A stretch of 64,000 bases of DNA from Leucobacter sp. UCMA 4100 (lineage in GTDB: Bacteria; Actinomycetota; Actinomycetes; Actinomycetales; Microbacteriaceae): NCBI RefSeq assembly GCF_027853335.1, contig NZ_JAFEUS010000002.1:1534514-1598513 (forward strand), in the 5' to 3' direction. Both the position numbers and the translations under genes were made by a program. The notes beneath the pieces were generated by a model. That model searched no databases. It saw nothing but the letters and a program-made list of their open reading frames with translations, and was not told where the DNA came from. Positions 52,222-64,000 of this stretch are shown here, in pieces (the first letter of the stretch is position 1; each line of letters starts with the position of its first letter).

Positions 52222-52959
52222 ATGTCGGTAGCAGCACTCTCAGAAAGCACGCAGAACTACGTCAAGGCCGTGTGGAGCCTCAGCGAGTGGAGTGACGAGC
52301 CCGTCACCGCCTCGACGATCGCCGCACGCGTCGGGGTGAAGCTGTCGACGGCGTCTGACGCGATCCGCAAGCTGACCGAGCAGGGGCTCCTGGATCACGC
52401 GCGCTACGGGTCGGTGACGCTCACCGACGAGGGTCGCAACCACGCGCTCGCGATGGTGCGCAGGCATCGGCTCATTGAAACGTTTCTCGTCGAGGTGCTC
52501 GGCTACCGCTGGGATCAGGTGCACGACGAGGCCGAGACGCTCGAGCACGCGGTGTCTGACTTCATGGTTGAGCGCCTCGATGAGCACCTCGGGCACCCCG
52601 AGCGTGACCCGCACGGCGACCCGATTCCGTCGGCGGCCGGCGTGGTGCATCGGCCCAACGCGCAGCTGCTGAGCTCGGTGGGCGAGGGGCAGCGGGTGCG
52701 CGTCGAGCGGGTGGCTGACGATGATCCGGGGCTGCTGCAGTTTTTCGCCGACCACGGCATTGGCTACGGCTCGGTGCTCGTGACGCGGCCCGCGGCGCCG
52801 TACTCCGACGCGGTCGAGGTGGTCGTCGAACAGACGGCGCGCGGTGGCGCGGGTTCACAGGCGGCCGAGGCCGGCGGATCGAACGCGAGCAATACCGCGA
52901 AGACTCCGCTACCGCTCGGCCGTTCGGCGACCGACTCGGTGTGGGTCGAGGTGTTCTAG
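52222..52959 (+). CDS. DtxR-family metalloregulator, MntR/IdeR type
   Basis: 245 residues from the ATG at 52222; an in-frame GTG at 52216 overlaps the -10 element. Winged HTH at about 1-65 (NYVKAVWSLSEW, TASTIAARVGVKLSTASDAIRKL), then the metal-binding and dimerisation domain (RRHRLIETFLVEVLGYRWDQVHDEAETLEHAVSD with the H-x-x-A-E-x-x-E-H ligands). The SH3-like/FeoA C-terminal domain is interrupted by a Ser/Asn/Gly-rich insert (about 205-225). Residues fit a manganese- or iron-responsive repressor. It lies 2 kb from nrdIEF and may influence metal-dependent choices in this region. Metal identity is not certain. Confidence 0.85.
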   Translation: MSVAALSESTQNYVKAVWSLSEWSDEPVTASTIAARVGVKLSTASDAIRKLTEQGLLDHARYGSVTLTDEGRNHALAMVRRHRLIETFLVEVLGYRWDQVHDEAETLEHAVSDFMVERLDEHLGHPERDPHGDPIPSAAGVVHRPNAQLLSSVGEGQRVRVERVADDDPGLLQFFADHGIGYGSVLVTRPAAPYSDAVEVVVEQTARGGAGSQAAEAGGSNASNTAKTPLPLGRSATDSVWVEVF

Positions 52960-52986
52960 CCCCGACCCACGACGAGCGACCCGAAC

Positions 52987-54828
52987 CTACGCCCCGAGCC
53001 CCCGCGCAACCCGCGCGTGCGCGTCGCGAATGGGCTGCGGCAGGCCGGTGAATTGGGCGAGGTGGGCTTCGCGGTGGGCGATTTCTTCGATCCACCGCGG
53101 GGTGTCGATCGTGAGCAGCGACTCGAGTTCGCTGCGCGAGATCGGCAGGCCCGTGAGGCCTAGCTCGTCGGGGGTGGGAACGGTGCCGACGGGGGTTTCG
53201 CGGCCCGTCGCGCGGCCGGCCTTGAGGTCGGCGAGCCAGAGCAGAGCGCGCAGGTTTTCGCGGTAGCCGGGCCAGAGGTACTCGCCCGCGGGGCCGCGCT
53301 GAAACCAGTTCACGTGCGCGAAGAGTGGCTGGTGTTCGAGCGCGCCGAGCACGGTGAGCCAGTGCTCGGCGTAGTCGCCCTCGGGGTAGGCGAGGAACGG
53401 GCGCATTGACATGGGGTCGTAGCGCAGCTGGCCGTCGACGCCCTCGGCCGCGAACGTTGCCTCGGCTCCGAGCGTGAGCCCGTCGTACACGCCCTCGGCG
53501 AGGTCGGTGATGGCCCGAACGAGCGGCTCGCGGTCGCGGGTGCGGCCGCCGAAGATGATGATGTCGACCGGAACGCCCGCCGGGTCGGCCGCGTCACCGG
53601 CGACCGACTCGACGTTCGTGAGCGGGGTCGCGAAGCGGCTGTTCGGGTGCGCCCAGGGCTCGGCCTTCTCGGCAGCCTGGCGTTCGGCGATGGGTCGGCC
53701 GCGCCAGTCGATCCACCCGGCGAGCTCGGTCGGGGGCTCGGGTGTGAGGCCCTCCCACCACACGTCCTGGGTGATCTCGTTGTAGGCGACGTTCGTGAAG
53801 ATGGTTCCGCTGTCGGGGCCGATCGAGCGCATCGCGGCGGGGTTCGTCGCCTCGTTCGTGTCTTTGGCGACGCCGAACACGCCGTTTTCGGGGTTCATGG
53901 CGTAGAGCCGGCCGTCGTCGCCAGGCCACATCCACGCGATGTCGTCGCCGTAGAACTCGACCCGGTAGCGGTCGCCGAGGGCCTCGGGCGCGAGCGTCAT
54001 CGCGAGGTTCGTCTTGCCTGACGCGCTCGGGAAGCCGCCGCACACGTGAGTTTTCTCGCCGGTCACGGTGTCGACGATGCCGAGCAGCATGAACTGTTCG
54101 GCGAGAAACGCCCCCGAGGCCCGACCGTCGTACGAGGCGAGGCGCAGTGCGTGGGCGATCTTGCCGAGCATCGCGTTGCCGCCGTAGGCCGAGCCGTAGT
54201 GCACGATGAGTCGCTCGTCGGCGATCGTCGCGAAGAGGCGCTGGTCGCCCGGGGTTCCGTGCTGCATCTCGTCGAGGTTGCCCGTGATGTGCACGGCGCG
54301 CACGAAGAAGTCGGTGTCACCCGTGGCGACCGCGTCGCCCAGGTATTCGGCGCCGACGCGGGCCATGCGCATCATGTGCAGTACGACGGTGCGGTCGTCG
54401 GTGAGTTGCACGCCAGCAGCGTAGGGGGCGAGCTTCGTGCTCGGCACGGCCATGAGGTACGGAACGACGTACAGCGTCTTGCCCTTGGCCGCGCCGCTCA
54501 TGCGCTCGCGAAGGGTCTCGAGGGTCTCGGCTGCGGGCTGCCAGTTGTTGTACACGCCCGCGTCTTCGGGGTTGCTCGTCGCGACGACGGTGCGCTCCTC
54601 TGAGCGCGCGGTGTCTTTCTCGTGCGACCTCGCGTAGTAGCGCCCGGGCCCGGCTGGCAGCAGTTCGCCCGCCTCGAGCGCCTCGTCGATGAGCCGCCCG
54701 TCGTCGTCGGAGCCGACGACCTCAATACGTGCGGATCGCGTGTGCCACGCCCAATCGGCAACAAACGCGTGAATTGCCGGGTTTAGCAGCCCCGCTGCGG
54801 TGAGGGTTTCGGTGGTCGTGCTGGTCAT
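52987..54828 (-). CDS. GTP-type phosphoenolpyruvate carboxykinase homologue, divergent active site
   Basis: 613 residues, normal for GTP-PEPCK, alignable throughout: [34 protein letters not shown] (P-loop 265-276), [51 protein letters not shown] and [23 protein letters not shown] makes PEP from oxaloacetate and GTP. Several key residues differ from the canonical enzyme (rat numbering). Mn ligand K244 is I224 here, ligand H264 is Q245, and the hyper-reactive C288 is S270; only D311 (D296) remains of the three metal ligands. Also FGGRR reads FGGRT, and two of the aromatic GTP-pocket positions are Tyr. It may be a paralogue with altered activity. Convergent with the DtxR gene. Confidence 0.8.
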   Translation of the reverse strand: MTSTTTETLTAAGLLNPAIHAFVADWAWHTRSARIEVVGSDDDGRLIDEALEAGELLPAGPGRYYARSHEKDTARSEERTVVATSNPEDAGVYNNWQPAAETLETLRERMSGAAKGKTLYVVPYLMAVPSTKLAPYAAGVQLTDDRTVVLHMMRMARVGAEYLGDAVATGDTDFFVRAVHITGNLDEMQHGTPGDQRLFATIADERLIVHYGSAYGGNAMLGKIAHALRLASYDGRASGAFLAEQFMLLGIVDTVTGEKTHVCGGFPSASGKTNLAMTLAPEALGDRYRVEFYGDDIAWMWPGDDGRLYAMNPENGVFGVAKDTNEATNPAAMRSIGPDSGTIFTNVAYNEITQDVWWEGLTPEPPTELAGWIDWRGRPIAERQAAEKAEPWAHPNSRFATPLTNVESVAGDAADPAGVPVDIIIFGGRTRDREPLVRAITDLAEGVYDGLTLGAEATFAAEGVDGQLRYDPMSMRPFLAYPEGDYAEHWLTVLGALEHQPLFAHVNWFQRGPAGEYLWPGYRENLRALLWLADLKAGRATGRETPVGTVPTPDELGLTGLPISRSELESLLTIDTPRWIEEIAHREAHLAQFTGLPQPIRDAHARVARGLGA

Positions 54829-54990
54829 GCGCTGCTCGCTCCTGTCGTCGGGATTACCCGAGGTTGACGGTAGTTCGTGACATCAGCATACTATTGTTCG
54901 GTGCAACGTACTTGAAAAGGGCGGCGTGTCGTAGACAAGATGGGTCACTCGGTGTTATTACTAGATGTGCCGGTCATGGCGCATCGCAAC

Positions 54991-55006
54991 CACAACATAT
55001 AGTAAT
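54991..55006 (+). promoter_or_regulatory. Possible NrdR box before nrdI
   Basis: CACAACATATAGTAAT keeps about 11 of 16 positions of the NrdR consensus (ACACTATATATAGTGT), 116 bp before the nrdI ATG. A weaker match lies near 54951-54966. The rest of the 293-bp spacer is AT-richer than the genes and holds no other recognised feature. Confidence 0.3.
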
Positions 55007-55121
55007 CGCGATGTTGGTGGTTGCCGGGGTGACACGAGGTCCTAGCGCACATTCGCGAGGCAACCGTGAGCGTGACCGGCGGCGCAGGGCACACGACGAG
55101 CGACACGAACGGAGCAGGGTG

Positions 55122-55609
55122 ATGAGCGTACACACACGACGGGGGGAGCCCCTCCCGGTGCGAGAACTGGGGCAGGAGCACTCGCCCGACCTCATCTACT
55201 TTTCGAGCGTCTCTGAAAACACGCGCCGCTTCGTCGAGCGACTCGACCGGCCCGCCGAGCGCATACCGCTTCGGCCCAGGGTCGACGGCCTCATTCGCGT
55301 CGCAAACCCCTTCGTGCTCGTCGTGCCCACGTACGGCGGCGGCGAGCAGGCGGGAGCCGTGCCCAAGCAGGTCATCGGCTTTCTCAACGACCCCGTGAAC
55401 CGCGGCCTCTTGCGCGGCGTCATCACGGCGGGCAACACCAACTTCGGCGAGCACTACTGCATCGCCGGCCCCATCATCTCGCGCAAGTGCGGGGTGCCAG
55501 AGCTGTACCGCTTCGAGCTGCTCGGCACGGGGCGCGACATTGAAAACGTGAACACCGGTCTCGCCCGTTTCTGGGCCGAGACGAACGCCCCCGCAGAAAG
55601 GAACGCCAT

Positions 55610-55613
<4 letters not shown>
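55122..55613 (+). CDS. nrdI: NrdI flavodoxin-like activator of ribonucleotide reductase
   Basis: 163 residues from the ATG at 55122 (GGAGCAGG upstream); the frame extends to 54864 without a better signal. FMN phosphate loop [12 protein letters not shown] near 27-38, then [12 protein letters not shown] and the family marker [13 protein letters not shown]. NrdI supplies superoxide or peroxide to the NrdF subunit. In class Ib this makes a Mn2-tyrosyl radical; in the metal-free class Ie it drives hydroxylation of the radical tyrosine to DOPA. First gene of nrdIEF, overlapping nrdE by 4 bp (ATGA). No nrdH glutaredoxin is present in the operon. Confidence 0.93.
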
Positions 55614-58943
<3,330 letters not shown>

Positions 58944-59033
58944 GGGGCGGATCGGGGCTGGGCCGGCCGGCTGGCTGGCCTGGCTCCTGCCCGACCCGCG
59001 CCCTGGCTCCCGCTCCGGCCCGGCCCGCTTTCA

Positions 59034-59112
59034 GCCCAACCATTGCCTGATTTTCGAGCCGAAAACGCACCAAAGGGGGTAAAACCGGGCAAAAATCAGG
59101 CAATGGTTGGGC
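59034..59112. terminator. Long perfect hairpin after nrdF
   Basis: Perfect 21-bp arms at 59034-59054 and 59092-59112 (left arm begins GCCCAACCATTGCCTG) with a 37-nt loop. It lies in the 249-bp gap between nrdF and the FMN reductase. It probably ends the nrd transcript; its arm length resembles the 20-bp hairpin at 48630. The rest of the gap is GC-rich without a gene. Confidence 0.65.
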
Positions 59113-59192
59113 GCGGCCGCCCCGGGCCCCGCCCCAGAGCCAGCCGAGTCAAACCACCTCCTTCCACCACAGCCTCACCACGAAAGGACCCC

Positions 59193-59777
59193 ATGACCAC
59201 CCACCAGATCACCGTGCTCGTCGGCAGCCTGCGCCGCGCCTCGTATGCTCGCCAGATCGCGAAGCAGGCGATCGAGCTGCTGCCCGAGGGCTTCGAGGGC
59301 CGCATCGTCGAGATTCGCGACCTGCCGCTCTACGACTTCGACTACGACGACCCCGCGGTGCCCGACAAGGTGCTCCCGGCCGAGTACACCGCGTTTCGCG
59401 ACACGATCAAGGCGAGCGACGGGGTGCTGTTTGTGACGCCTGAGAACAACCGGACGGTTCCGGCGTGCCTGAAGAACGCGGTCGACATCGGCTCGAAGCC
59501 CAACAGCGACGTGGCCTGGAAGGGCCTGCCCTTCGGCATCATCAGCCACTCGGTCGGCCGCATGGGTGCATACAGCGCCCACAAAAACCTGCGCCTCGCG
59601 CTCTCGTACTTCGACCTGCCCTCGCCGGGGCAGCCCGAGGTCTTTCTCGGCCAGTCGCCGACGCTGCTTACCCCAGAGGGCCGCTTCGCTGACCCCGCGA
59701 CGGCAGGGTTCGTGCGCGATTACGTGGGCCGTTTCGCGGGCCTCGTGCGGGAGCGGTCGCCGCGCCAGTCGGCGTAA
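59193..59777 (+). CDS. NADPH-dependent FMN reductase
   Basis: 194 residues from the ATG at 59193 (CGAAAGGAC upstream); the frame to 59043 overlaps the hairpin and is not used. Flavodoxin-like fold: FMN phosphate loop VGSLRRASYARQIAKQAI near 9-26, the active motif TPENNRTVPACLKNAVD and a distal GRMGAYSAHKNLR. Members of this family reduce free or bound FMN, quinones or azo dyes with NADPH. It follows nrdIEF but is separated by a strong hairpin, so it probably has its own promoter. A role as electron donor to the flavin of NrdI is possible but only inferred from proximity. Confidence 0.85.
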   Translation: MTTHQITVLVGSLRRASYARQIAKQAIELLPEGFEGRIVEIRDLPLYDFDYDDPAVPDKVLPAEYTAFRDTIKASDGVLFVTPENNRTVPACLKNAVDIGSKPNSDVAWKGLPFGIISHSVGRMGAYSAHKNLRLALSYFDLPSPGQPEVFLGQSPTLLTPEGRFADPATAGFVRDYVGRFAGLVRERSPRQSA

Positions 59778-59801
59778 CGGCCGACGCGCTTACCCGCGCA
59801 G

Positions 59802-59848
59802 GGTGCGGATCGGGGCCCGGCAGGCCAGGGGCTGGGCTGATCCGCACC
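59802..59848 (+). terminator. Hairpin after the FMN reductase gene
   Basis: Perfect 10-bp arms GGTGCGGATC / GATCCGCACC around a 27-nt loop, 25 bp after the stop; no T-run. The remaining part of the 229-bp gap shows only a likely promoter region. Confidence 0.45.
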
Positions 59849-60006
59849 CCGACCCGACATCGCGAATTGCGAAAACGGTGGCTCGCCGTTCACTCTTCGC
59901 TCACCGGCTGCAACGAACCGGTTACCTCTCGCTGTTTGACTGCCTACGTGGTGGCGTGGTCACTGCGGTCGGGGCCGCGCGCGGTCGAGAGAAACGGAGC
60001 ACTTGC

Positions 60007-63000
60007 ATGTCGTCTGGAACTACACAACTTCATCCACCGGGAAGGCTGTCGCGCTTCATCGCGGCCGCGCTTGCCGGGTCGGTGCTCATTGGCGGTGTGA
60101 CGCTCGGCGCGACGCCGGCGACAGCATCGGTCGGCGGCGATCTCGTGACGCATCCGGTGGCGGCGACGCTGCACCCTCTGAGCGCTGACGGCACGACGAG
60201 TGGCCGACTGAATGGGCTCGTCGACCTGCCGGTGCTGCTCGGTGACATTGGCGACTACACGCTTGAGGGCCTCGGCGCCCCCGAGGGCGATCGCACGGGT
60301 AATGCGGTCGCCGAGAAGGCGTACGAGGCGGGGCCGATTGACGGCATTATGACCGACCCAAAGAAGGGCAAGGTCGATAGTGAGCCTGGCCGTGGCATCG
60401 AGATTGGCGGCGGCTCTGATCGAGTGACCCGCACGCCCTCGGGGATCACGGGCGAGACCGTGATCGAGGGCATCGTCATTGATCTTGAAGAGCTCAACGA
60501 CAAAGTAGCGAAGGTACTGGGGCGCGGCGTTGTGGCCGAGGTCGACCGTGTGGCGACGACCGCGACGGTCGGCACCAGCGGCGAGTCGCTCACCACGACG
60601 AAGGTCGAGGGGCTGCGCCTGCTCGGCGAAACGATCGAGGCCCCGGGCGGCGTGCTGGAGCAGCCGGTGAGCCGCGAGCTCACGGTCAAGAGTAACGACG
60701 TGGTCGCGCTGTTGCGCAGCCTCGGCATCAAAGAAGAAGACATCGGCTCGTACTCGGGCCTCGTCGATTCGAGCAGTCTGAACGGCGTGTTCACGATCAC
60801 GGCGAGCACTCCGGCCGAGGGCGGCCTGCACCTCGACGCGAACATCACCCTGAACATTAAAGCGAAGCTCATTCTTGGGCTTGGCGGCGCTGATCTGACG
60901 GCAGACTCGACGGTGCTCGAGGCGGTGTTCGCTGGGGCTTCGCTCTCGGCGCCAGCGGCGATGGCGCCGTCGGTCGCCTCGCTCAGCGCAACCGAGGCCG
61001 AGGCCGGCGAGAGCATCTCGGTTTCGGGAACCGGTTTTGTCGTGGGTGGCACGAGTGTGACCGTTGGCGGATCGCCGACAGCCATTCCCGAGGTTGCGTC
61101 CGACGGCTCGCAGCTTTCATTCGTGGTTCCGCAGGGCCTCGCGGCGGGCAGCTACCCGGTTGTCGTTGCGACAAAGGGCGGATCGGCCGAGGCTGGCTCG
61201 CTCACCATTCTTGGTGACGACGTGGTTGCCCTCTCGCTGACGGGCATCGCTCCAGAGCAGGCAACGCACGGCGAGACTGTGACGCTCACGGGGTCTGGCT
61301 TCGCACCGGGCGCCACGAGTGTTCGCATCATTGACGCAGAGGGCGTCGAGACGCGGGTCGCTGCGGCCGACGTGCAGGTGGCCGAGAGCGGCCTCAGCGC
61401 GACGCTGCGCCTGCCCGAGTCGCTCGCGGTTGGCGAGGCGACGCTCGAGGTAAGCGTGCGTGGGCAGCAGGCAAGCGCGCAGTTCACGGTGCTGGCGCTC
61501 GCCGCACCTGAGATTCCCGCATCGGGCGGTGCCACGGTCACGGGCCTCATGCAGCGCGAGAGCGCGGTGCGACTCACTGAAGACAACTCGAAGGCGATGA
61601 CCTGGAGCAACCCGACGATCGCGAACCCGGTTGGCGAGACCGCGACCTCGACACTGTACAGTCTCGAGCCGGGTGCGCTCGACGCGACCGGGCACGGTTC
61701 GGCGGCGACGAGTGAGCATGGTTTCAGGGGCACGATCACCCAGGACCTCGCGGGCATGACCGCGAATATCGAGGCGCAGAACCTTGCGATTGAGGCCCCC
61801 GAACCGTGGCAGGCGCTGTTCGGCGGCGACCCGATCGTGACGGCCGAGGCGCTCGCCGCGACCGCGAGGGCAGAGGTCGGCGGATCATCCGAGGCCAGCA
61901 CCACGCTTGAAGGCCTCAGGGTGCTCGGCAACCCCGCCAACCTCGTGAACGGTCGTCTCGAGACCACGCAAGAGTTCACCCGCACCTGGAACCGCGACGA
62001 GCTGAGGTCGAGCAGCGTGCTCGACGGCGTCTTCTGGACCGATGCGCGCGAGGGCTACGACCGGATGCAGTCGAACAGTGCCCTCACGGTATGGGTGCGC
62101 GTCGAGCCGGTTGCGCAGGTGACCGGGTCAGGTAAGGCTGAAGCGAGCGCTTTCCGCGTTGTTGCAGACGTACAGATGCGGTACGAGGGCGAGAACGGCG
62201 GGCTGCTCAAAACCCGTGCTCGCCACGGCACGGGCGACGACCGCAGCGGTCAGCGCGTGAACTTCTTCACCGGCGTGGTGGGCACCGTCCAGGCGCAGTC
62301 GCCAGACGCGGTGAAGCCTTTCGTGCAGCAGGCTGCGCCGAACACGGTCAAGGCGGGCGAGAGCGTGACGCTCACGGGTCACGGTTTCACCGCCGCAACG
62401 CAGGTCGTACTCGGAAGCGAGACACTCGCGCCGAGTGAGGTCTCGACCGATGGCACAAGCCTCACGTTTACGGTTCCCGAGGGTCTCGCGAGCGGCGCTC
62501 ACCTCGTGAGCGTGAAGAACGCTGGCGGCGAGAGCAACACCCGCGGCCTGACGGTAGCGGGCGCCCCCGTGGTGACCGAGCACCCTGAGCCTGCGACGAT
62601 CCGCGGTGATGCCGAGGTGAGCTTCACGGCGCGCGCGACCGGCTTCCCAGCGCCAGCGGTGCAGTGGCAGCGGCTCAGTGACGGCATCTGGCGCGACATC
62701 GAGGGCGCGAACAGCGAGACCCTCGTGCTGCAGGCGACCGCGGACGACTCGAACGCCGAGTTCAGAGCAGTGTTCACGAATGCTGCCGGCGCGGCAGTGA
62801 GTAACGCAGCGGCGCTCGCCGTCGAGTACGCGCCCGTCGTGACCGCCCAGCCGCAGGCCGGATCATGGCTCGAGGGAGCGACCGCGACGTTTACGGTTGG
62901 CTACCACGGCGCCCCGAGCCCGACGGTCGAGTGGCAGCAGAATCGCGGCTCAGGCTGGGTCGCCATCGCTGGCGAGACCGGCCCGACGCTGAACCTCGTG

Positions 63001-64000
63001 CTCGCGGCAGAAGATCACGGTTCGAGCGTTCGGGCACTGCTCACGAACGATGTTGGTGAGACGGCGACCGACGCCGCGGTGCTCTCAGTTGCCTATGCCC
63101 CGCGCATCATCGAAGAACCCGCGAACGTGACGGTCGAAGATGGCGGCGTTGCGACGTTCACGGCGCGCGCCGAGGCGAACCCCGAGGCTGACGTGCGCTG
63201 GCAGTTTCGCCACGCGCTCGGTGGCCCCTGGAACGACATTGATGCCTCGCAGGTGGCCTCTGCCGCGACCGGCGAGTTGAGCCTCACCGGCACGCTCGCC
63301 CAGAACGGCCTGCTCGTGCGCGCCATGTTCTCGAACGGCGTCGGCGAGGGCACCCCGACGGCGCCCGCGACCCTCACCGTGACGACCCCGACGAAGCCCG
63401 TTGACCCAGAGGGGCCGGGCGAGGGCGAAGCGGGCGAGCTGGCCGCGTTCGCCTCGCCGCTGACGGTGGGCAGCACGGGGCTCAAAGCGAGCGGATCTGC
63501 CATCGGTGGCGCCCTGAGCGGGCTCATCAACGCCGAGCTCAGCAAGGGCGTCGAAATTGGCGAGCCCGGTCTCTTCCAACTGCCCGAGGCGGGAACGCCG
63601 AAGCGCGGCGAGACGATCGAGCAGGAGCACGCAGCCGGTAAGCCGAGCGGGAAGCCTTCGGGCGACCTCGGCAGCGGCAGCAGCTACGGTGACGTCGTCG
63701 TGCGCAACGTGTGGAACGACGAGGGCATTACCTCGACCGTCACGGTTGACCGTTTTGAGCTGAACCACCTTGCGCTCGACAAGAAGGGGCGCATCGGCAC
63801 GGTGCTGGGACTCGACGAGCTCATCACCGCCGAGAACGTGAGTGCGACCGCAGTCGCGCCAGACGATGAGGCGAAGCCCACGTCGGCGAGCGTGAGCGTT
63901 GGGTCGCTCAGCATTCTCGGCAAGGAGGTGGGCGAGAGCGACGGGCTCGTTGACGGCAAGCTCACGAAGCCGATCGTGCGCGAGTACACGCTCGAGATTG
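60007..64000 (+). CDS. Giant secreted surface protein with TIG and Ig-like domains, truncated by window edge
   Basis: 1331 codons from the ATG at 60007 (ACGGAGC SD) without a stop. Signal peptide with cleavage near 41 (ATPATA/SVGG). Domains in order: an N-terminal unique region; TIG/IPT folds at about 318-395 (SLSATEAEAGESISVSGTGF) and 410-500 (GIAPEQATHGETVTLTGSGF); a middle unique region (GYDRMQSNSALTVWVRV); another TIG at about 775-855; and three Ig-like repeats (FPAPAVQWQR, SPTVEWQQ, PEADVRWQF). A repeated module recurs three times near residues 198, 634 and 1297 (GLRLLGETIEA, GLRVLGNPAN, SLSILGKEVGE). It is probably a cell-surface or adhesive protein; the anchor lies beyond the window. 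Confidence 0.85.
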   Translation, partial: MSSGTTQLHPPGRLSRFIAAALAGSVLIGGVTLGATPATASVGGDLVTHPVAATLHPLSADGTTSGRLNGLVDLPVLLGDIGDYTLEGLGAPEGDRTGNAVAEKAYEAGPIDGIMTDPKKGKVDSEPGRGIEIGGGSDRVTRTPSGITGETVIEGIVIDLEELNDKVAKVLGRGVVAEVDRVATTATVGTSGESLTTTKVEGLRLLGETIEAPGGVLEQPVSRELTVKSNDVVALLRSLGIKEEDIGSYSGLVDSSSLNGVFTITASTPAEGGLHLDANITLNIKAKLILGLGGADLTADSTVLEAVFAGASLSAPAAMAPSVASLSATEAEAGESISVSGTGFVVGGTSVTVGGSPTAIPEVASDGSQLSFVVPQGLAAGSYPVVVATKGGSAEAGSLTILGDDVVALSLTGIAPEQATHGETVTLTGSGFAPGATSVRIIDAEGVETRVAAADVQVAESGLSATLRLPESLAVGEATLEVSVRGQQASAQFTVLALAAPEIPASGGATVTGLMQRESAVRLTEDNSKAMTWSNPTIANPVGETATSTLYSLEPGALDATGHGSAATSEHGFRGTITQDLAGMTANIEAQNLAIEAPEPWQALFGGDPIVTAEALAATARAEVGGSSEASTTLEGLRVLGNPANLVNGRLETTQEFTRTWNRDELRSSSVLDGVFWTDAREGYDRMQSNSALTVWVRVEPVAQVTGSGKAEASAFRVVADVQMRYEGENGGLLKTRARHGTGDDRSGQRVNFFTGVVGTVQAQSPDAVKPFVQQAAPNTVKAGESVTLTGHGFTAATQVVLGSETLAPSEVSTDGTSLTFTVPEGLASGAHLVSVKNAGGESNTRGLTVAGAPVVTEHPEPATIRGDAEVSFTARATGFPAPAVQWQRLSDGIWRDIEGANSETLVLQATADDSNAEFRAVFTNAAGAAVSNAAALAVEYAPVVTAQPQAGSWLEGATATFTVGYHGAPSPTVEWQQNRGSGWVAIAGETGPTLNLVLAAEDHGSSVRALLTNDVGETATDAAVLSVAYAPRIIEEPANVTVEDGGVATFTARAEANPEADVRWQFRHALGGPWNDIDASQVASAATGELSLTGTLAQNGLLVRAMFSNGVGEGTPTAPATLTVTTPTKPVDPEGPGEGEAGELAAFASPLTVGSTGLKASGSAIGGALSGLINAELSKGVEIGEPGLFQLPEAGTPKRGETIEQEHAAGKPSGKPSGDLGSGSSYGDVVVRNVWNDEGITSTVTVDRFELNHLALDKKGRIGTVLGLDELITAENVSATAVAPDDEAKPTSASVSVGSLSILGKEVGESDGLVDGKLTKPIVREYTLEI

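Noticed and set aside
52987-54828. PEPCK sequence errors as the cause of the lost ligands
   Set aside because: The changes are spread over separate motifs, the 613-codon frame is intact, and the neighbouring residues keep the family pattern; scattered errors would be an unlikely explanation.
54940-55002. A 20-codon ORF (ATGGGTCACTCG...) upstream of nrdI as a leader peptide
   Set aside because: No Shine-Dalgarno sequence precedes it and it overlaps the likely regulatory region; nothing beyond an open frame supports it.

Overview
The window is high-GC DNA with strong Shine-Dalgarno signals, several probably leaderless starts and actinobacterial gene families: LPXTG pilins, PucR, IdeR/DtxR-type regulation and class Ib-like nrdIEF. 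The best guess is an actinobacterium of the Microbacteriaceae, possibly Leucobacter-like. No rRNA, tRNA or CRISPR array was seen. The genus is an inference only.

Layout. 1-5.2 kb is a mobile or conjugative remnant: a large serine recombinase cut by the window edge, a relaxase/helicase gene truncated exactly at its Walker A motif, a small island membrane protein, a hypothetical protein and an orphan HTH protein. 5.3-7.5 kb is a TetR-controlled drug exporter. 7.6-9.7 kb holds an IS30-family insertion inside a palindromic repeat, followed by an AT-richer scar with an FtsX remnant. 9.7-15.3 kb is a lipoprotein/adaptor/ABC efflux operon facing a two-component system. 15.3-22.9 kb carries small membrane proteins, an S66 peptidase, glutaryl-CoA dehydrogenase, a zinc dehydrogenase and dispersed repeats. 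23.1-28.6 kb is a two-gene sortase-assembled pilus locus without its sortase. 28.8-32.6 kb is a heterodimeric ABC exporter preceded by a 20-residue ORF. 33-52 kb is mostly catabolic: acyl-CoA synthetase, two amidohydrolases, a carbamoylase-like M20 enzyme, amino-acid and MHS transporters, a hydroxyacid dehydrogenase, a ThDP enzyme, and PucR, LysR and TetR regulators. It also has a siderophore-interacting protein under an IdeR/DtxR box. 52-60 kb has a DtxR/MntR-type regulator, a divergent GTP-PEPCK-like protein, nrdIEF and an FMN reductase. 60-64 kb is the start of a giant Ig/TIG surface protein.

Main points. (1) NrdF lacks three of the four metal-binding carboxylates (replaced by Q130, S190, K224) but keeps the radical tyrosine and both histidines. 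This is the QSK signature of the metal-free, DOPA-radical class Ie ribonucleotide reductase; NrdI, needed to activate it, is in the operon, and a metalloregulator and an FMN reductase lie nearby. (2) The PEPCK-like protein has lost two of three Mn2+ ligands and the P-loop cysteine. (3) A palindromic repeat with 19-bp arms and a constant 16-nt loop occurs five times; one copy is split by the IS30 element, and a second copy serves as the natural empty site. (4) A second repeat occurs twice and carries an inverted pair of perfect DnaA-box 9-mers with fixed 8-bp spacing. (5) A tiny ORF with a near-ideal ribosome binding site precedes the ABC exporter.
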